Shown here in pieces: positions 1 through 8,468 of a DNA stretch of 13,283 bases. The DNA is taken from the NCBI GenBank assembly GCA_003123965.1, contig NNSL01000385.1:1-13283 (forward strand), read 5' to 3'. This stretch comes from Balneolaceae bacterium SMO_bin1 (GTDB lineage Bacteria > Bacteroidota > Rhodothermia > Balneolales > Balneolaceae). The notes under the pieces are model-generated. The model saw only the letters and a list, made by a program, of their open reading frames with translations, did not search any database and was not told the origin of the DNA. Made by a program: the position numbers and the translations under genes. The first letter of the stretch is position 1, and every line of letters begins with the position of its first letter.

Positions 1-2
1 AC

Positions 3-1355
3 CAAGATGACCTGGATTATCCCGGTCGCCTGCTCGATGCCGAGTATTTCCACACCGTAAATGCAAAGGCTGATTGGCAGTGGAACCCAAAGAATGATCT
101 TATCGAATCGGTTGAAGCCAACGTGTACATCAACAATGTTGATCATGCCATGGATAACAACGAAAAGCCAACCGCTCAGCCTGACCCCGATCGCATGCCG
201 CCGTTCGCCCTCGATGTTGATGTGGAATCCAAGACTCATGTTACCGGCGGTAAGCTAAATACCCGGATGAAATTACAGCAAAACTGGAATCTTGAGCTGG
301 GCACCGACATCTATAGCGCCAACCGCGATGCCATTCGCACCATCGACCGCCGCGACGAAGGAATGAAGCCGCCCATGTTTCCCCTCGTTGATTTTATGTG
401 GCCCGATGCTACCATCACCGATTGGGGTGTGTATGGCAAGCTCAAACACAATTTCTCTGATAAGCTGCAGGCCTCGGCCACTACAAGGCTCGATCTTGTG
501 CAAGCAGATGCCGATACCATCAGTCAATTTTTTGCTGAAAATGTCTCAACCGATCTTGATGAAACGGAAACGAATATGAGCGGCTCATTTACCCTCAGCT
601 ACCTGCCCGGAAATCACTGGACGCTCGGCTTGGGGATAGGTTCAGCAGTCCGCACCGCCGATGCAACCGAGCGCTATTCGGATCGTATCCCCGCCAGTAA
701 AGCGCAAACCAGCGCCGAATTTGTCGGTAATCCTGGCCTGGAGCCAGAACGCAGCACACAAGCTGATGTATGGATTGCCGCTGATTATCCACGGGCCACA
801 TTTTCGATTAACGGTTTTGCGCGGAGGATGACTAATTACATCACCCTGCAGCCTACCGACCTGCCCAAACGTCTGCCGTTAAGCCCCAACACGGTGTATC
901 AATACATTAATGGGTCGGCCAAATTTTGGGGATTTGAAATCGGCGGTAGCTATCAATTGGTTGAATCGCTTACGCTCAACTCAAACCTGAGCTATTTATG
1001 GGGACAGGATACCGAGCTGGACGAGCCGGCACTGGGGGTCGCGCCGCTGTCACTGGATACCGGGCTGCGGTATGAATCAACCAGCGCACCATTCTTCGCC
1101 GAAGCCACCGTACGTATGGTTTCTGAGCAGGATCGCGTGGCCACTGCCCGCGGTGAAACACCCACCGACAGATACACCACTGCTGACTTAATTGCCGGTA
1201 TTACACTTTGGAAAAACGTGTATCTTCAAGCCGGGGTAAAGAACATTACCGACAAACAATATGTTAATCACCTGAACGCCAAAAATCCGTTTTCCGGTAT
1301 GCAAATTCCCGAGCCGGGTCGCGTTTTATTCGGTGATATTACCATCCGATTTTAA
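3..1355 (+). CDS. TonB-dependent outer-membrane receptor, probable copper receptor (OprC/NosA type), 5' partial
   Basis: The reading frame is open from the window edge, so the signal peptide, the plug and the first barrel strands lie upstream; about 450 residues of C-terminal beta-barrel are present. Barrel hallmarks are alternating aromatic strands, the FVGNPGLEPERS motif typical of the C-terminal half of these receptors, the KNITDKQY motif, and a terminal strand ending in ITIRF with a final Phe. The specificity is inferred. The stretch NVDHAMDN carries an H-x-M pair (codons 144-152), which resembles the HxM part of the copper site of Pseudomonas OprC, and there are further Met-rich stretches (GMKPPMFPLVDFMWP). 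The next genes, SCO1 and PCuAC, are both copper chaperones and follow after a 34-bp gap, so this is probably the first gene of a copper-import operon. The TonB receptor assignment is secure. Copper is likely, but the plug half of the site cannot be checked here. Confidence 0.85.
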   Translation, partial: QDDLDYPGRLLDAEYFHTVNAKADWQWNPKNDLIESVEANVYINNVDHAMDNNEKPTAQPDPDRMPPFALDVDVESKTHVTGGKLNTRMKLQQNWNLELGTDIYSANRDAIRTIDRRDEGMKPPMFPLVDFMWPDATITDWGVYGKLKHNFSDKLQASATTRLDLVQADADTISQFFAENVSTDLDETETNMSGSFTLSYLPGNHWTLGLGIGSAVRTADATERYSDRIPASKAQTSAEFVGNPGLEPERSTQADVWIAADYPRATFSINGFARRMTNYITLQPTDLPKRLPLSPNTVYQYINGSAKFWGFEIGGSYQLVESLTLNSNLSYLWGQDTELDEPALGVAPLSLDTGLRYESTSAPFFAEATVRMVSEQDRVATARGETPTDRYTTADLIAGITLWKNVYLQAGVKNITDKQYVNHLNAKNPFSGMQIPEPGRVLFGDITIRF

Positions 1356-1389
1356 TTTTCATCAACCTAGATTATTCTTTGTTCCTACA

Positions 1390-2004
1390 ATGAAACAACT
1401 AAATTTTCTAATAATCGTCGCGCTCTTCGCTGCAATCGGCCTTTCCGGTTGCGGTGAAGGTGTACCGGTTGTGCACGATCTTAGCAGCAAAAGCTACTCA
1501 CTTGTGAATGAGGATAGCACATCCGTCCAATTTCCCGACGCCTATGAAGGTAACTATACAGTAATTGGGTTTATTTACACCCACTGCCCAGACATTTGCC
1601 CGGTAACAACGGCCAATATGAAAAATGCCTTCAACATGATGGAAGATACAACCAATGTGCAGTTTGTGGGCGTTACCTTCGACCCCCGACGCGACACACC
1701 ATCGGTACTAAAGCAGTACAAACAGAACTTTGAGCTCAGCGAAAAGCAATTCAGCATGCTTACCGGTGATTCCGCAGCCGTCAGCAATTTGCTGGAAACC
1801 ACCAATTTTACAGCAAGAATGGATCCCCCCGATACAACCGAATCCGGGCAACTTTCATACACTATGACCCACTCCGATCGTATCGCAATTATGGATCCGC
1901 AAGGGCGTATACGGTTTGAGTATCCCGGAAGCAAAGTGCCGCCCGAACACATTGTGGAAGATATTAATAAACTACGCAACGAAGCCTGGTATGAAGTATT
2001 TTAA
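1390..2004 (+). CDS. SCO1/SenC family copper chaperone lipoprotein
   Basis: This 204-residue thioredoxin-fold protein takes part in loading the CuA centre of cytochrome c oxidase and sits in the membrane facing the periplasm. The N-terminus is a lipoprotein signal with lipobox LSGC (Cys21). The SCO copper site is complete: C-P-D-I-C-P with Cys66 and Cys70, and His161 in THSDRIAIMDP. The motif VTFDPRRDTP is also typical of the family. I chose the ATG at 1390 because it puts a normal lipoprotein signal at the N-terminus. An in-frame GTG at 1333 would overlap the receptor gene and spoil the signal peptide. No Shine-Dalgarno sequence is visible. The last 14 bases overlap the following PCuAC gene, which indicates translational coupling. 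The family assignment is firm; the exact oxidase served is not visible in the window. Confidence 0.93.
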   Translation: MKQLNFLIIVALFAAIGLSGCGEGVPVVHDLSSKSYSLVNEDSTSVQFPDAYEGNYTVIGFIYTHCPDICPVTTANMKNAFNMMEDTTNVQFVGVTFDPRRDTPSVLKQYKQNFELSEKQFSMLTGDSAAVSNLLETTNFTARMDPPDTTESGQLSYTMTHSDRIAIMDPQGRIRFEYPGSKVPPEHIVEDINKLRNEAWYEVF

Positions 2005-2473
2005 ACCTGTACTATTAATTTCATTGCTGATATTTATGATCAGTGCATGTCAATCCGACCAGAAATCACAGCCGGAGCCAACCGTGCCTCAATCCCAAAG
2101 CCTGCAATCAAATGGGATTGAAATCATTCAAGCGTGGGCGCGCCCGGCATCTGCCGGTGCCAACAGTGCAGTCTATTTGCGTATTTTTAACGGGAGCAAC
2201 CAAGCGGACACCCTCGTTTCGATTGATGCAGGTATTGCCACCCAGGCAGAGGTACATGAATCATTCGAAGAAAATGGACTGAGCAGCATGCGATCGGTGA
2301 ACCAGCTTGTAATTCCCGCCGATTCGAGTGTGAGTTTAGCCCCCGGCGGCTATCACATCATGCTAAAACAGTTGAATCAGCAGGTGGCAGTGGGAGATTC
2401 CCTGTCGCTGCAGCTAAACTTTGCGATTGCGGGTGCACGTTACGGCAAGGCTGTAGTTCAATTATCGAATTAA
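1991..2473 (+). CDS. PCuAC family periplasmic copper(I) chaperone lipoprotein
   Basis: A 160-residue copper(I)-binding protein that, in its family, delivers copper to SCO and to the CuA site of cytochrome oxidase. The signal peptide ends in lipobox ISAC (Cys20), followed by a Ser/Gln/Pro-rich tether to about residue 41 and then the cupredoxin-like domain (IIQAWARPASAGANSAVYLRI...). The diagnostic metal site fits the family pattern H-x10-M-x21-H-x-M exactly, with His89, Met100, His122 and Met124. The start overlaps the SCO1 gene by 14 bp. A longer frame reaches back to 1916 but lies wholly inside the SCO1 gene and lacks a signal peptide, so it was not used. Together with the upstream receptor and SCO1 it forms a copper acquisition and oxidase assembly unit. 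Confidence 0.95.
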   Translation: MKYFKPVLLISLLIFMISACQSDQKSQPEPTVPQSQSLQSNGIEIIQAWARPASAGANSAVYLRIFNGSNQADTLVSIDAGIATQAEVHESFEENGLSSMRSVNQLVIPADSSVSLAPGGYHIMLKQLNQQVAVGDSLSLQLNFAIAGARYGKAVVQLSN

Positions 2474-2507
2474 ATGCTCCGCTCGCAACTAAAATTTCAT
2501 TTCTGTA

Positions 2508-2536
2508 ATTTAGGCCGCTTCATCTGCAGCCTAAAT
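2508..2536. repeat. Inverted repeat / potential hairpin between PCuAC and crcB genes
   Basis: ATTTAGGC at 2508-2515 is the perfect complement of GCCTAAAT at 2529-2536, with a 13-nt loop. It lies 34 bp after the PCuAC stop and 26 bp before the crcB start. No T-tract follows, so it is a poor intrinsic terminator. It could be a transcript-processing hairpin or a protein-binding site. It does not show the conserved core of the fluoride riboswitch. Confidence 0.4.
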
Positions 2537-2562
2537 ACAAAGCCTTAGGTCAAAATCTCTGT

Positions 2563-2938
2563 ATGCTTAAATCAATACTGCTTGTGGGTGCCGGTGGATT
2601 TGCGGGCAGCGTGGCACGGTTTCTTCTGACAAAATTTACCAGCAGTGAGTGGGGCTCTGTTTTCCCAATTGGAACCTTTTCGGTGAATGTGCTGGGCTGC
2701 CTGGCTATCGGGTTGATTTATGGAATGGGATTACGCGAAATGACACATTCGCAACTTAGGTTATTGCTTGCTACCGGTTTCTGCGGTGGCTTCACCACAT
2801 TTTCATCCTTCTCACTGGAATTTTTTATCCTCTTGCGTCAAGGCCACACCGGCATGGCTTTTTCTATATGCCGGCGGTAGTATGATTGCAGGTCTGGCAG
2901 CCGTCTGGGTTGGCCTAATGCTGACTAAATCCGTGTAA
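2563..2938 (+). pseudogene. crcB: Fluoride-specific ion channel CrcB (Fluc), interrupted by a single-base frameshift
   Basis: Fluc proteins are small dual-topology membrane channels that expel fluoride. Family motifs are present in order: GAGGFAGSVARF near residue 10, GTFSVNVLGCLAIG (with the conserved Asn) near residue 38, and the phenylalanine-box motif GFCGGFTTFSSFSLE near residue 70. The open frame stops at 2880 after 105 residues and lacks the fourth membrane helix. That helix is present in the frame one base later (LYAGGSMIAGLAAVWVGLML), ending at 2938. Removing one T from the run of five at 2859-2863 restores one continuous 124-residue protein, the usual length of the family. The break is therefore a homopolymer frameshift, either a sequencing error or a recent mutation. 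The gene ends 2 bp from the convergent phosphatase gene. Confidence 0.88.
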
Positions 2939-2940
2939 AG

Positions 2941-4570
2941 TTATTCAAAAGAGAGAATATTCCCGGTTGAACCATTGGGAAATTCAATCTGCAGCATGTT
3001 AGAGATCGTGGGCGCAATTTGCGGGATCACGGTTTTATCACCATTCTTGCCGGCCGGAATATTCCATCCGTAAAAAATGAGCGGCACATGCGTATCATAG
3101 GTGTAGGGTGAGCCGTGGGTGGTTCCCCGTTTTTGATGTACGGTCGAGCCAGCCGGGAGCCAGCTGAATATATACATCACCCGAACGCTGGGCATAATGC
3201 CCGCGCTGATACATGGCCTGCAACCCTTCGCTATAGGCTTGCGTTTCAAAATTGTGGGCGGTATTGGTGCTGGCTATGCCTTCAAACTGTTGTAAAAATT
3301 GCGCGGCATCCTGTTGAATTTCTTCGAGCACAATATCGTGCTGTTTCACAACATCTCTTCGCAAATATACCTGTTGATTGGTGTAATCCTCAATCCAGCT
3401 AGCTTCACCGTATTTATTATTTAAAAAAGCCTGGAGTGAGTCCAGCGCGGTATCACTGTCAAAGTAGCCCCCGGGCATCCCTTTATCCTTTAAGTAGGCG
3501 GGCACATCAACCACGCCGTGATCGGCGGTCAAAAATACAAGGTAATTGCCTTTACCCACTTTTTGGTCGAGATAGGTGAGCATGTCGGCTATAGTTTCGT
3601 CGAGCCGCAGGTACGTATCGGCCACCTCTATAGAATTGGGCCCGTATTGATGCCCCACATAGTCGGTTGATGAAAAACTGATTGCCAGAAAGTCCGTGGC
3701 TGCATCAGCGCCCAAATCTTCACCTTCAACGGCGGCCTTAGCTGCCTCAGACGTCAGCGTATTGCCAAATGGCGATGATTCGATATTTCCAAAAGACCCG
3801 TTCATTCGGTGCGGAAATACGGGCTCTTCTTTATCGCCGTAAGTTGCCTCGTAAGGCGAATTATCCGGGTTGCTGGTTTTATACTGGCTAATTTGCAGTT
3901 TGGGTGTCCACGTTTGGTTGCTCAGCTCTTCAGCCAAACCAGATTCATTAAACTCCTGCAGCCAGTTTGGCAGTTCATCAGCATACCAGGTACTTGAAAC
4001 AAAGTGTCCGGTTTGGTCATCATACCAGAAAGCACCATCACCCAGGTGGCCGGCCGGCAGTACCGCCCCGCGATCTTTTATAGAAAAGGCCACCACTTTC
4101 GATTCCGGTATAGCCTGCTTCAATTCATCGGTAACCGTTGAGCTGCGTAAATTAGTTGGCGACATGCGGCCCAAATCCCCGTCACTTCCTACGGTCTGCA
4201 CCGTTGTATCAGATACCACATACATGCCGCTTTGCGTGGTTCGCTCGTACCAGCTATTCCCTACAATGCCATTAACCGAAGGCGTAGTGCCGGTGTACAC
4301 GGCCGCGTGGCCCGGTCCGGTGTATGTTGGAAAGTAGTTAAAATGGTGATTGGTGAATGAATAACCCTCGTTCACCAGGCGCTTGAATCCGTCATCACCA
4401 AACTTTGACCAAAACCGGGGAATAAATTCATAGCGCATTTGATCTACCACAATACCCACTACCAGGCGTGGGCGATCTTCTGGAGTTTTCTGGGTTGATT
4501 GCCCGTAGGCAGGCACAGTTAAAAGTAGTGCAAGAAATGATGCAAGAACGGAGCGAAACATGGTGTTCAT
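2941..4570 (-). pseudogene. PafA-like alkaline phosphatase (type I phosphodiesterase/nucleotide pyrophosphatase fold), C-terminus frameshifted
   Basis: A secreted zinc phosphomonoesterase that would release phosphate from organic esters in the periplasm or outside the cell. A signal peptide covers residues 1 to about 24 (cleaved near AYGQ). Active-site residues line up with those I recall for Elizabethkingia PafA at nearly constant offset: Asp43 in VVDQM, nucleophile Thr84 in PTYTGPGH, Asn105 in GNSWYE, Lys165 and Arg167 in SIKDRG, Asp303 and His307 in TDYVGH, Asp350 and His351 in TADHG. The Asn/Lys/Arg set favours phosphate monoesters. The main frame ends at 3095 (491 residues) with an unrelated tail. 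The true C-terminus (KRGTTHGSPYTYDTHVPL onwards, with the last metal-ligand His at codon 3117-3115) continues in another frame to 2941. A net one-base shift near 3141-3155 joins the parts into about 542 residues, normal for PafA. Otherwise intact. Confidence 0.88.
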
Positions 4571-4697
4571 AAAGTCAAAAGCTTATCGTTTTAAATTGCA
4601 GTCATGAAAATAACAGACTCTCGGTAAATGCGCTAATTAAGTTATGATTAACAAGAAGGTGGTTTATAAGCTAATGTATAATTGATCTAAATAAATC

Positions 4698-4728
4698 TTG
4701 CCACTGGATGTACGACTCCTTATTTTTG
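4698..4728 (+). promoter_or_regulatory. Bacteroidota-type promoter for the siderophore receptor gene
   Basis: TTG at 4698-4700 is separated by 20 nt from TATTTTTG at 4721-4728, matching the Bacteroidota housekeeping consensus TTG-N19-21-TAnnTTTG. Transcription would start near 4735, just before the palindrome at 4743-4765. The same arrangement occurs before the gene at 8992. Confidence 0.6.
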
Positions 4729-4742
4729 CCCCGAATTAGAAA

Positions 4743-4765
4743 TTATTTAGAATAATTCTAAATAA
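4743..4765. promoter_or_regulatory. Fur/Irr-like operator, perfect 23-bp palindrome
   Basis: Two 11-bp arms around a single central A (4754) are perfectly complementary. The core TTTAGAA-TAA-TTCTAAA fits the 7-1-7 layout of Fur-superfamily boxes, and it matches the iron control element bound by alphaproteobacterial Irr as I recall it (TTTAGAA-N3-TTCTAAA). It lies just downstream of the predicted start site, a repressing position. The exact regulator is unknown. Confidence 0.7.
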
Positions 4766-4804
4766 GAAGAGGGTCAACAGTAAATTCAAACTCAACTCTT
4801 AAAA

Positions 4805-7170
4805 ATGAACCAACTGAACAAAACTCTTCTGGCATCACTAACAGCATTATTTGTTCTTATAGTCTTTTCTGTACCGAACGCGCTGGCACAGCAGAACGGC
4901 ACCTTAACCGGCACTATTACCGACGAAAACAACCAGCCGATTCCGGGAATAAATGTAGGCATTGTAGGCACCACTTTAGGTGATGCTACCGGACCGGACG
5001 GAAAATTCTTGATAGAACAAATTCCCGCAAATGATTACCAAATCAGCGTTAGTGCCATTGGATTCGAGAAAGTCCGACGCTCAGTGACAATCAAGGGCAA
5101 CGAAACTCTAGAATTGAATATTACGCTTCAAAAAAATACGCTGGGGTTGAGCGAAATTGTTGTAAGCGCAAATCGAAGTTTGGAGCGCCTTTCTACCGTA
5201 CCAGCATCTATCTCGGTTTTAGATACAAGAGAATTATCGCAGCAAACAACCGTTACCAGTGATTTAGGCGATGTGCTGGCCCAAAATGTGCCTGGACTGG
5301 CGCCCAGTACCGGAACGTTGAGTAATTACGGACAAACCTTGCGGGGCCGCAATCTTTTCATTCTGATAGACGGCGTGCCGCAGTCTACACCCCTGCGAAA
5401 TGGGCTGCGTGCACTGCGTTCGATCAATCCCTCGGCCATTGAGCGCATTGAAGTAGTACGCGGAGCCAGCGCACTTTACGGCTATGGCGCAACCGGCGGA
5501 GCCATAAATATAATTACCAAGCAACCCAGTGCCGGGAACTTCAATATTGGAGCAGAAGTGGGTACCCGCTTTTCAGGTGGTAATTTTGATGACAGCATGA
5601 GTGAACGATTTCAGTTAGACATCAACGGTACATCCGGCCGGTTTGACTACATTGTAAGCGGCTCATTTGAAGATTGGGGCTACTTCTTTGACGGAGAGGG
5701 AGACCGCGTTCCCCAAGACCCACAAGGACAAGGCGGATTAGCCGGAGCCGATGAGTATAACGCCCTGGTAAAACTCGGCGCCCAACTCAACGATCAGCAA
5801 CGACTGGAAGGTTCATTCAACTACTACGACTTTAAACAAGATCTGCAGTTTGTTACAGTACCCGGCGTTGTTGGTTCATCTAAAGCAACCGCTGAGAAAG
5901 CAGAAAGTATTCCAGGCAAAGACCCCGGAACCGAAAACTTGGTGACAACACTTCGTTACGAGCATAATAATCTACTCGGAAGTCATCTTTCGGCACAGGC
6001 CTTTTTGCAGGATTACAAAACCCGCTTTGGGTTCAATTCATTTTTCCCCGACGGTGGTGGGCAAGGCTTTATCAGCTCAGAAAAGCAAGGGCTCCGGCTT
6101 GATATCGAATCGCCGCTTGCTATCAAGCAGGGAAGTGCTCTTCTATGGGGCGTTGATCTGCTGCGCGACGAAACCGCCCAGCCGCTTGAAGACGGTCGCA
6201 CCTATGTGCCGCCGATTAAGCAAACCAGCGCTGCCCCCTTTGCACAGTTAAAAGTGCCCTTTGCTGAACGAGCCGTATTGCGGGGAGGCGTCCGTTACGA
6301 AACATTTAACCTGGAGGTTGATGATTACACAACCCTATTCGGACAAAACCCGGTTGAAGGCGGATCCTTAAATTATGATGCCTTCTTATTCAACGCCGGC
6401 GGCGTGCTCTTCCTGTCCGAAACAGCAGAGGTTTTTGCATCCTTCAGTCAGGGATTCTCGGTAGCAGATGTAGGCCGCGTACTCCGCAGCTTTGGTGAAG
6501 GAAGTGATGAGCCTCAACAAACCAGCGTGGAAGCCCTTCGTCCAAAAGCCCAAAAGGTAAACAGTTACGAAGTTGGAGCTCGCTTCAGCAATGTGCTGGC
6601 AGATGCTTCCGTAACAGGTTTTATTAATACCTCCGATTTGGGGACGTCATTCACAGGTAACTTTCCCGACCTTCGCATCGCCGTTCACCGGAGCGCGTCC
6701 GCGGAATAGAGGCCACTCTGGACCTGCGACCTACACAACAAATCACGCTCGGTGGTTCTTTTACCTACATGGAAGGCAAATTTGATTCCGATCTCGACGA
6801 CTCCTACGACACATTTCTGCCGGGTTCTCGTATTCCACCACTCAAAACCACCGGCTACATTTCGTATGAGCCGATTGCGGGCTGGCAAAATCGCCTGCAA
6901 GTACTTTACTCCGGCAACCGGGATCCTTTTGAAGGCGATGCCGCCGATGCTTTCGGCCAGGGTCCTGTTGATGCCTATACCACTGTCGACTTGCAAGTGG
7001 CACTGAACTTGAACACGCTCGGATTTGGGAAAGGGACTTTCCGTCTTGGCGTTGAAAACATTACCGATAACTTTTACTACCCCACTATATCGCAGTGGTA
7101 CAACTTAGGATTCGGTTATTCGGCTGCGCCCGGGCGACAAGTAACGCTCAGCTACGCTATCAACCTTTAA
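4805..7170 (+). pseudogene. TonB-dependent siderophore-type receptor with carboxypeptidase-like regulatory domain, one frameshift
   Basis: Outer-membrane receptor for TonB-energised uptake, most likely of a ferric siderophore. Signal peptide 1-29 (NALAQ), carboxypeptidase-like regulatory beta-sandwich about 32-109, TonB-box-like LSEIVVSA near 115-122, plug about 125-238 with LIDGVPQ and the end motif YGATGGAINIITK, then the barrel. The barrel motif FASFSQGFSVADVGRVLR resembles IutA/FecA-type siderophore receptors. The first frame stops at 6709 after 634 residues. The rest of the barrel (SPERVRGIEATLDLRP... to VTLSYAINL, 7170) follows in another frame. Restoring one base near 6680-6690 gives a single protein of about 788 residues with a normal terminal strand. 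The neighbouring PepSY gene and the operator upstream support a role in iron uptake. The siderophore cannot be named. No Shine-Dalgarno sequence is seen. Confidence 0.88.
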
Positions 7171-7277
7171 AACCTTGGATAGCAAAAAAATGACCGCTTA
7201 TTGATTACCTAATGACTTTCTCGCAAATGCTATATCGATCCGGTCTGCCAGTGGCTTTGAAAAGCTTAAGTTGCTGC

Positions 7278-7299
7278 AATTTCTAACGGTTTAGAAATT
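7278..7299. promoter_or_regulatory. Inverted repeat upstream of the PepSY gene, possible operator variant
   Basis: AATTTCTAA (7278-7286) and TTAGAAATT (7291-7299) are perfect complements around a 4-bp spacer, ending 7 bp before the ATG. The half-site TTAGAA is shared with the palindromes at 4743 and 8918, but here the half-sites point outward (TTCTAA-N4-TTAGAA). It may be a variant site for the same regulator or a hairpin over the start codon. No TAnnTTTG promoter is evident in the 136-bp gap, so the gene may be read through from the receptor. Confidence 0.4.
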
Positions 7300-7306
7300 A
7301 CGTTCC

Positions 7307-8467
7307 ATGAACCAGCAGAAATTATTAGCAGTGCACAAATGGCTGGGCCTTCTTTCCGGAATTTTCATTCTGGTTCTGGGCCTAACCGGATCGATTATAG
7401 TATTTGATGATGAGATTGAACGATTTATCCACCGGGATGTAGTACACCTTCACGAAAAGAAGACTGCAGCTCCTGTATCTGTTGACCGCGCCTATCAGCA
7501 TTTGCGCGAGAAGTATGAAAATCGTGATGTACGGTTCACCTACCTACCCGAAAATTCGGGCCGAGCTATCGAAGCCGAGGTCCGAAGCCCCGATGGACGC
7601 CGCTACGTGTACCTTCATCCTGTAAGCGGCTCCATTCTTCGTGATCTGGACAGTTATGATACCTTCTCATATTGGATGCTGAAACTCCATTATACCCTGC
7701 ATGCCGGTTTTATCGGAGAAGTACTGATTTTTGTTTTCGGTCTTTTCTTTATCGGCTCACTTATCACCGGCTTTTGGTTTTATCGGAAGGCTATCGGGAG
7801 GGTACTACGATTTAAAATACGGCCCCGCTTCAGAGATTTTAAAAGTACCTCATCTGAACTGCATCGTTTTGTCGGCGTATGGGCATTGATCGCCAATTTG
7901 ATCATGGGTCTTACGGGTGTTTTTATCATGGTTATTATCCTAAATACCGTAATAAAAGCTCCGGAAAATCCGCCGCCGCCCAATCCACCGCCCGTTACAG
8001 CATCCATTGATGCACTGCTTGAAAAGTCCAAGAACAAATATCCGGGTTTTACGCCCTCGTATATCAGCATGCCAACACGGCCGGAAGGAAAAATAACGCT
8101 GTACGGCAGCATGGAGAGCGATCTTCCGATTCATTATACATTTTCTAATTATGTACAGTATGATCCGGCAGAGGGGACCGAAACCGGTGCTACATTTATT
8201 AAAAATCAACCTCTTTCAGCACATCTGACAAGTATTATTTATCCGCTGCATTTTGGAGACTGGGGCGGAATTGGCATCAAAATTCTATACTGCATTTTTG
8301 GTATATCTCCCGCCCTGCTTTCCATCACCGGTTTCATCATCTGGCGTAACCGGCAGAAAGGCCCGCGGACCAAACGGGTAGACCCGTCGCAACAAAAAGA
8401 ATTCCGCGAAATAAAAAATCTTCGTTTGATATACCCGAAAAATCGAAACTCACATAAGCCTTTTTAG
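7307..8467 (+). CDS. PepSY-associated transmembrane protein, probable ferric-siderophore reductase
   Basis: A 386-residue inner-membrane protein of the PepSY_TM family (PiuB/FsrB-like); characterised relatives reduce ferric siderophores or belong to iron uptake loci. Four membrane segments can be seen at about 14-33, 136-158, 189-213 and 323-346. Histidines sit at their edges, as expected for heme ligands: His10 (AVHKWLG), His128 and His132 (KLHYTLH), His186 (ELHRFVG) and His315 (YPLHFGDWGG). The periplasmic segment between TM1 and TM2 carries a PepSY-like motif (RRYVYLHPVSGSIL), and a Pro-rich linker (NPPPPNPPP, 221-229) follows TM3. It follows the siderophore-type receptor on the same strand and precedes a small gene by 1 bp. 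This suggests that iron is released by reduction in or at the periplasm after outer-membrane passage. The family is sure; the reductase activity is inferred. Confidence 0.9.
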   Translation: MNQQKLLAVHKWLGLLSGIFILVLGLTGSIIVFDDEIERFIHRDVVHLHEKKTAAPVSVDRAYQHLREKYENRDVRFTYLPENSGRAIEAEVRSPDGRRYVYLHPVSGSILRDLDSYDTFSYWMLKLHYTLHAGFIGEVLIFVFGLFFIGSLITGFWFYRKAIGRVLRFKIRPRFRDFKSTSSELHRFVGVWALIANLIMGLTGVFIMVIILNTVIKAPENPPPPNPPPVTASIDALLEKSKNKYPGFTPSYISMPTRPEGKITLYGSMESDLPIHYTFSNYVQYDPAEGTETGATFIKNQPLSAHLTSIIYPLHFGDWGGIGIKILYCIFGISPALLSITGFIIWRNRQKGPRTKRVDPSQQKEFREIKNLRLIYPKNRNSHKPF

Positions 8468-8468
8468 T

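Larger units (their letters stand above)
4571..4804. other. Divergent intergenic region between phosphatase and siderophore-receptor genes
   Basis: This 234-bp AT-rich region separates two divergently transcribed genes. The half nearer the receptor carries a Bacteroidota-type promoter, a near-perfect Fur-superfamily palindrome and loose extra half-sites (TCTAAAT at 4686-4692 and TTAGAA at 4736-4741). I found no convincing promoter for the phosphatase gene in the other half. Confidence 0.6.

Noticed and set aside
1333..1389. GTG start for SCO1 upstream of 1390
   Set aside because: It overlaps the receptor stop and would put 19 residues before a normal lipoprotein signal.
1575..1979. 134-codon open frame on the minus strand
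   Set aside because: Antisense shadow of the SCO1 gene.
2474..2562. Fluoride riboswitch before crcB
   Set aside because: A hairpin is present, but the conserved core bases and pseudoknot-forming segments of the crcB motif cannot be recognised.
3870..4337. 155-codon open frame on the plus strand
   Set aside because: It lies antisense inside the phosphatase gene, whose frame has all catalytic motifs; the antisense product has no recognisable features.
6710..7170. Separate small gene starting at 6769
   Set aside because: It encodes the last barrel strands of the upstream receptor, and the frame is open in both directions across the junction; a frameshift explains it better.
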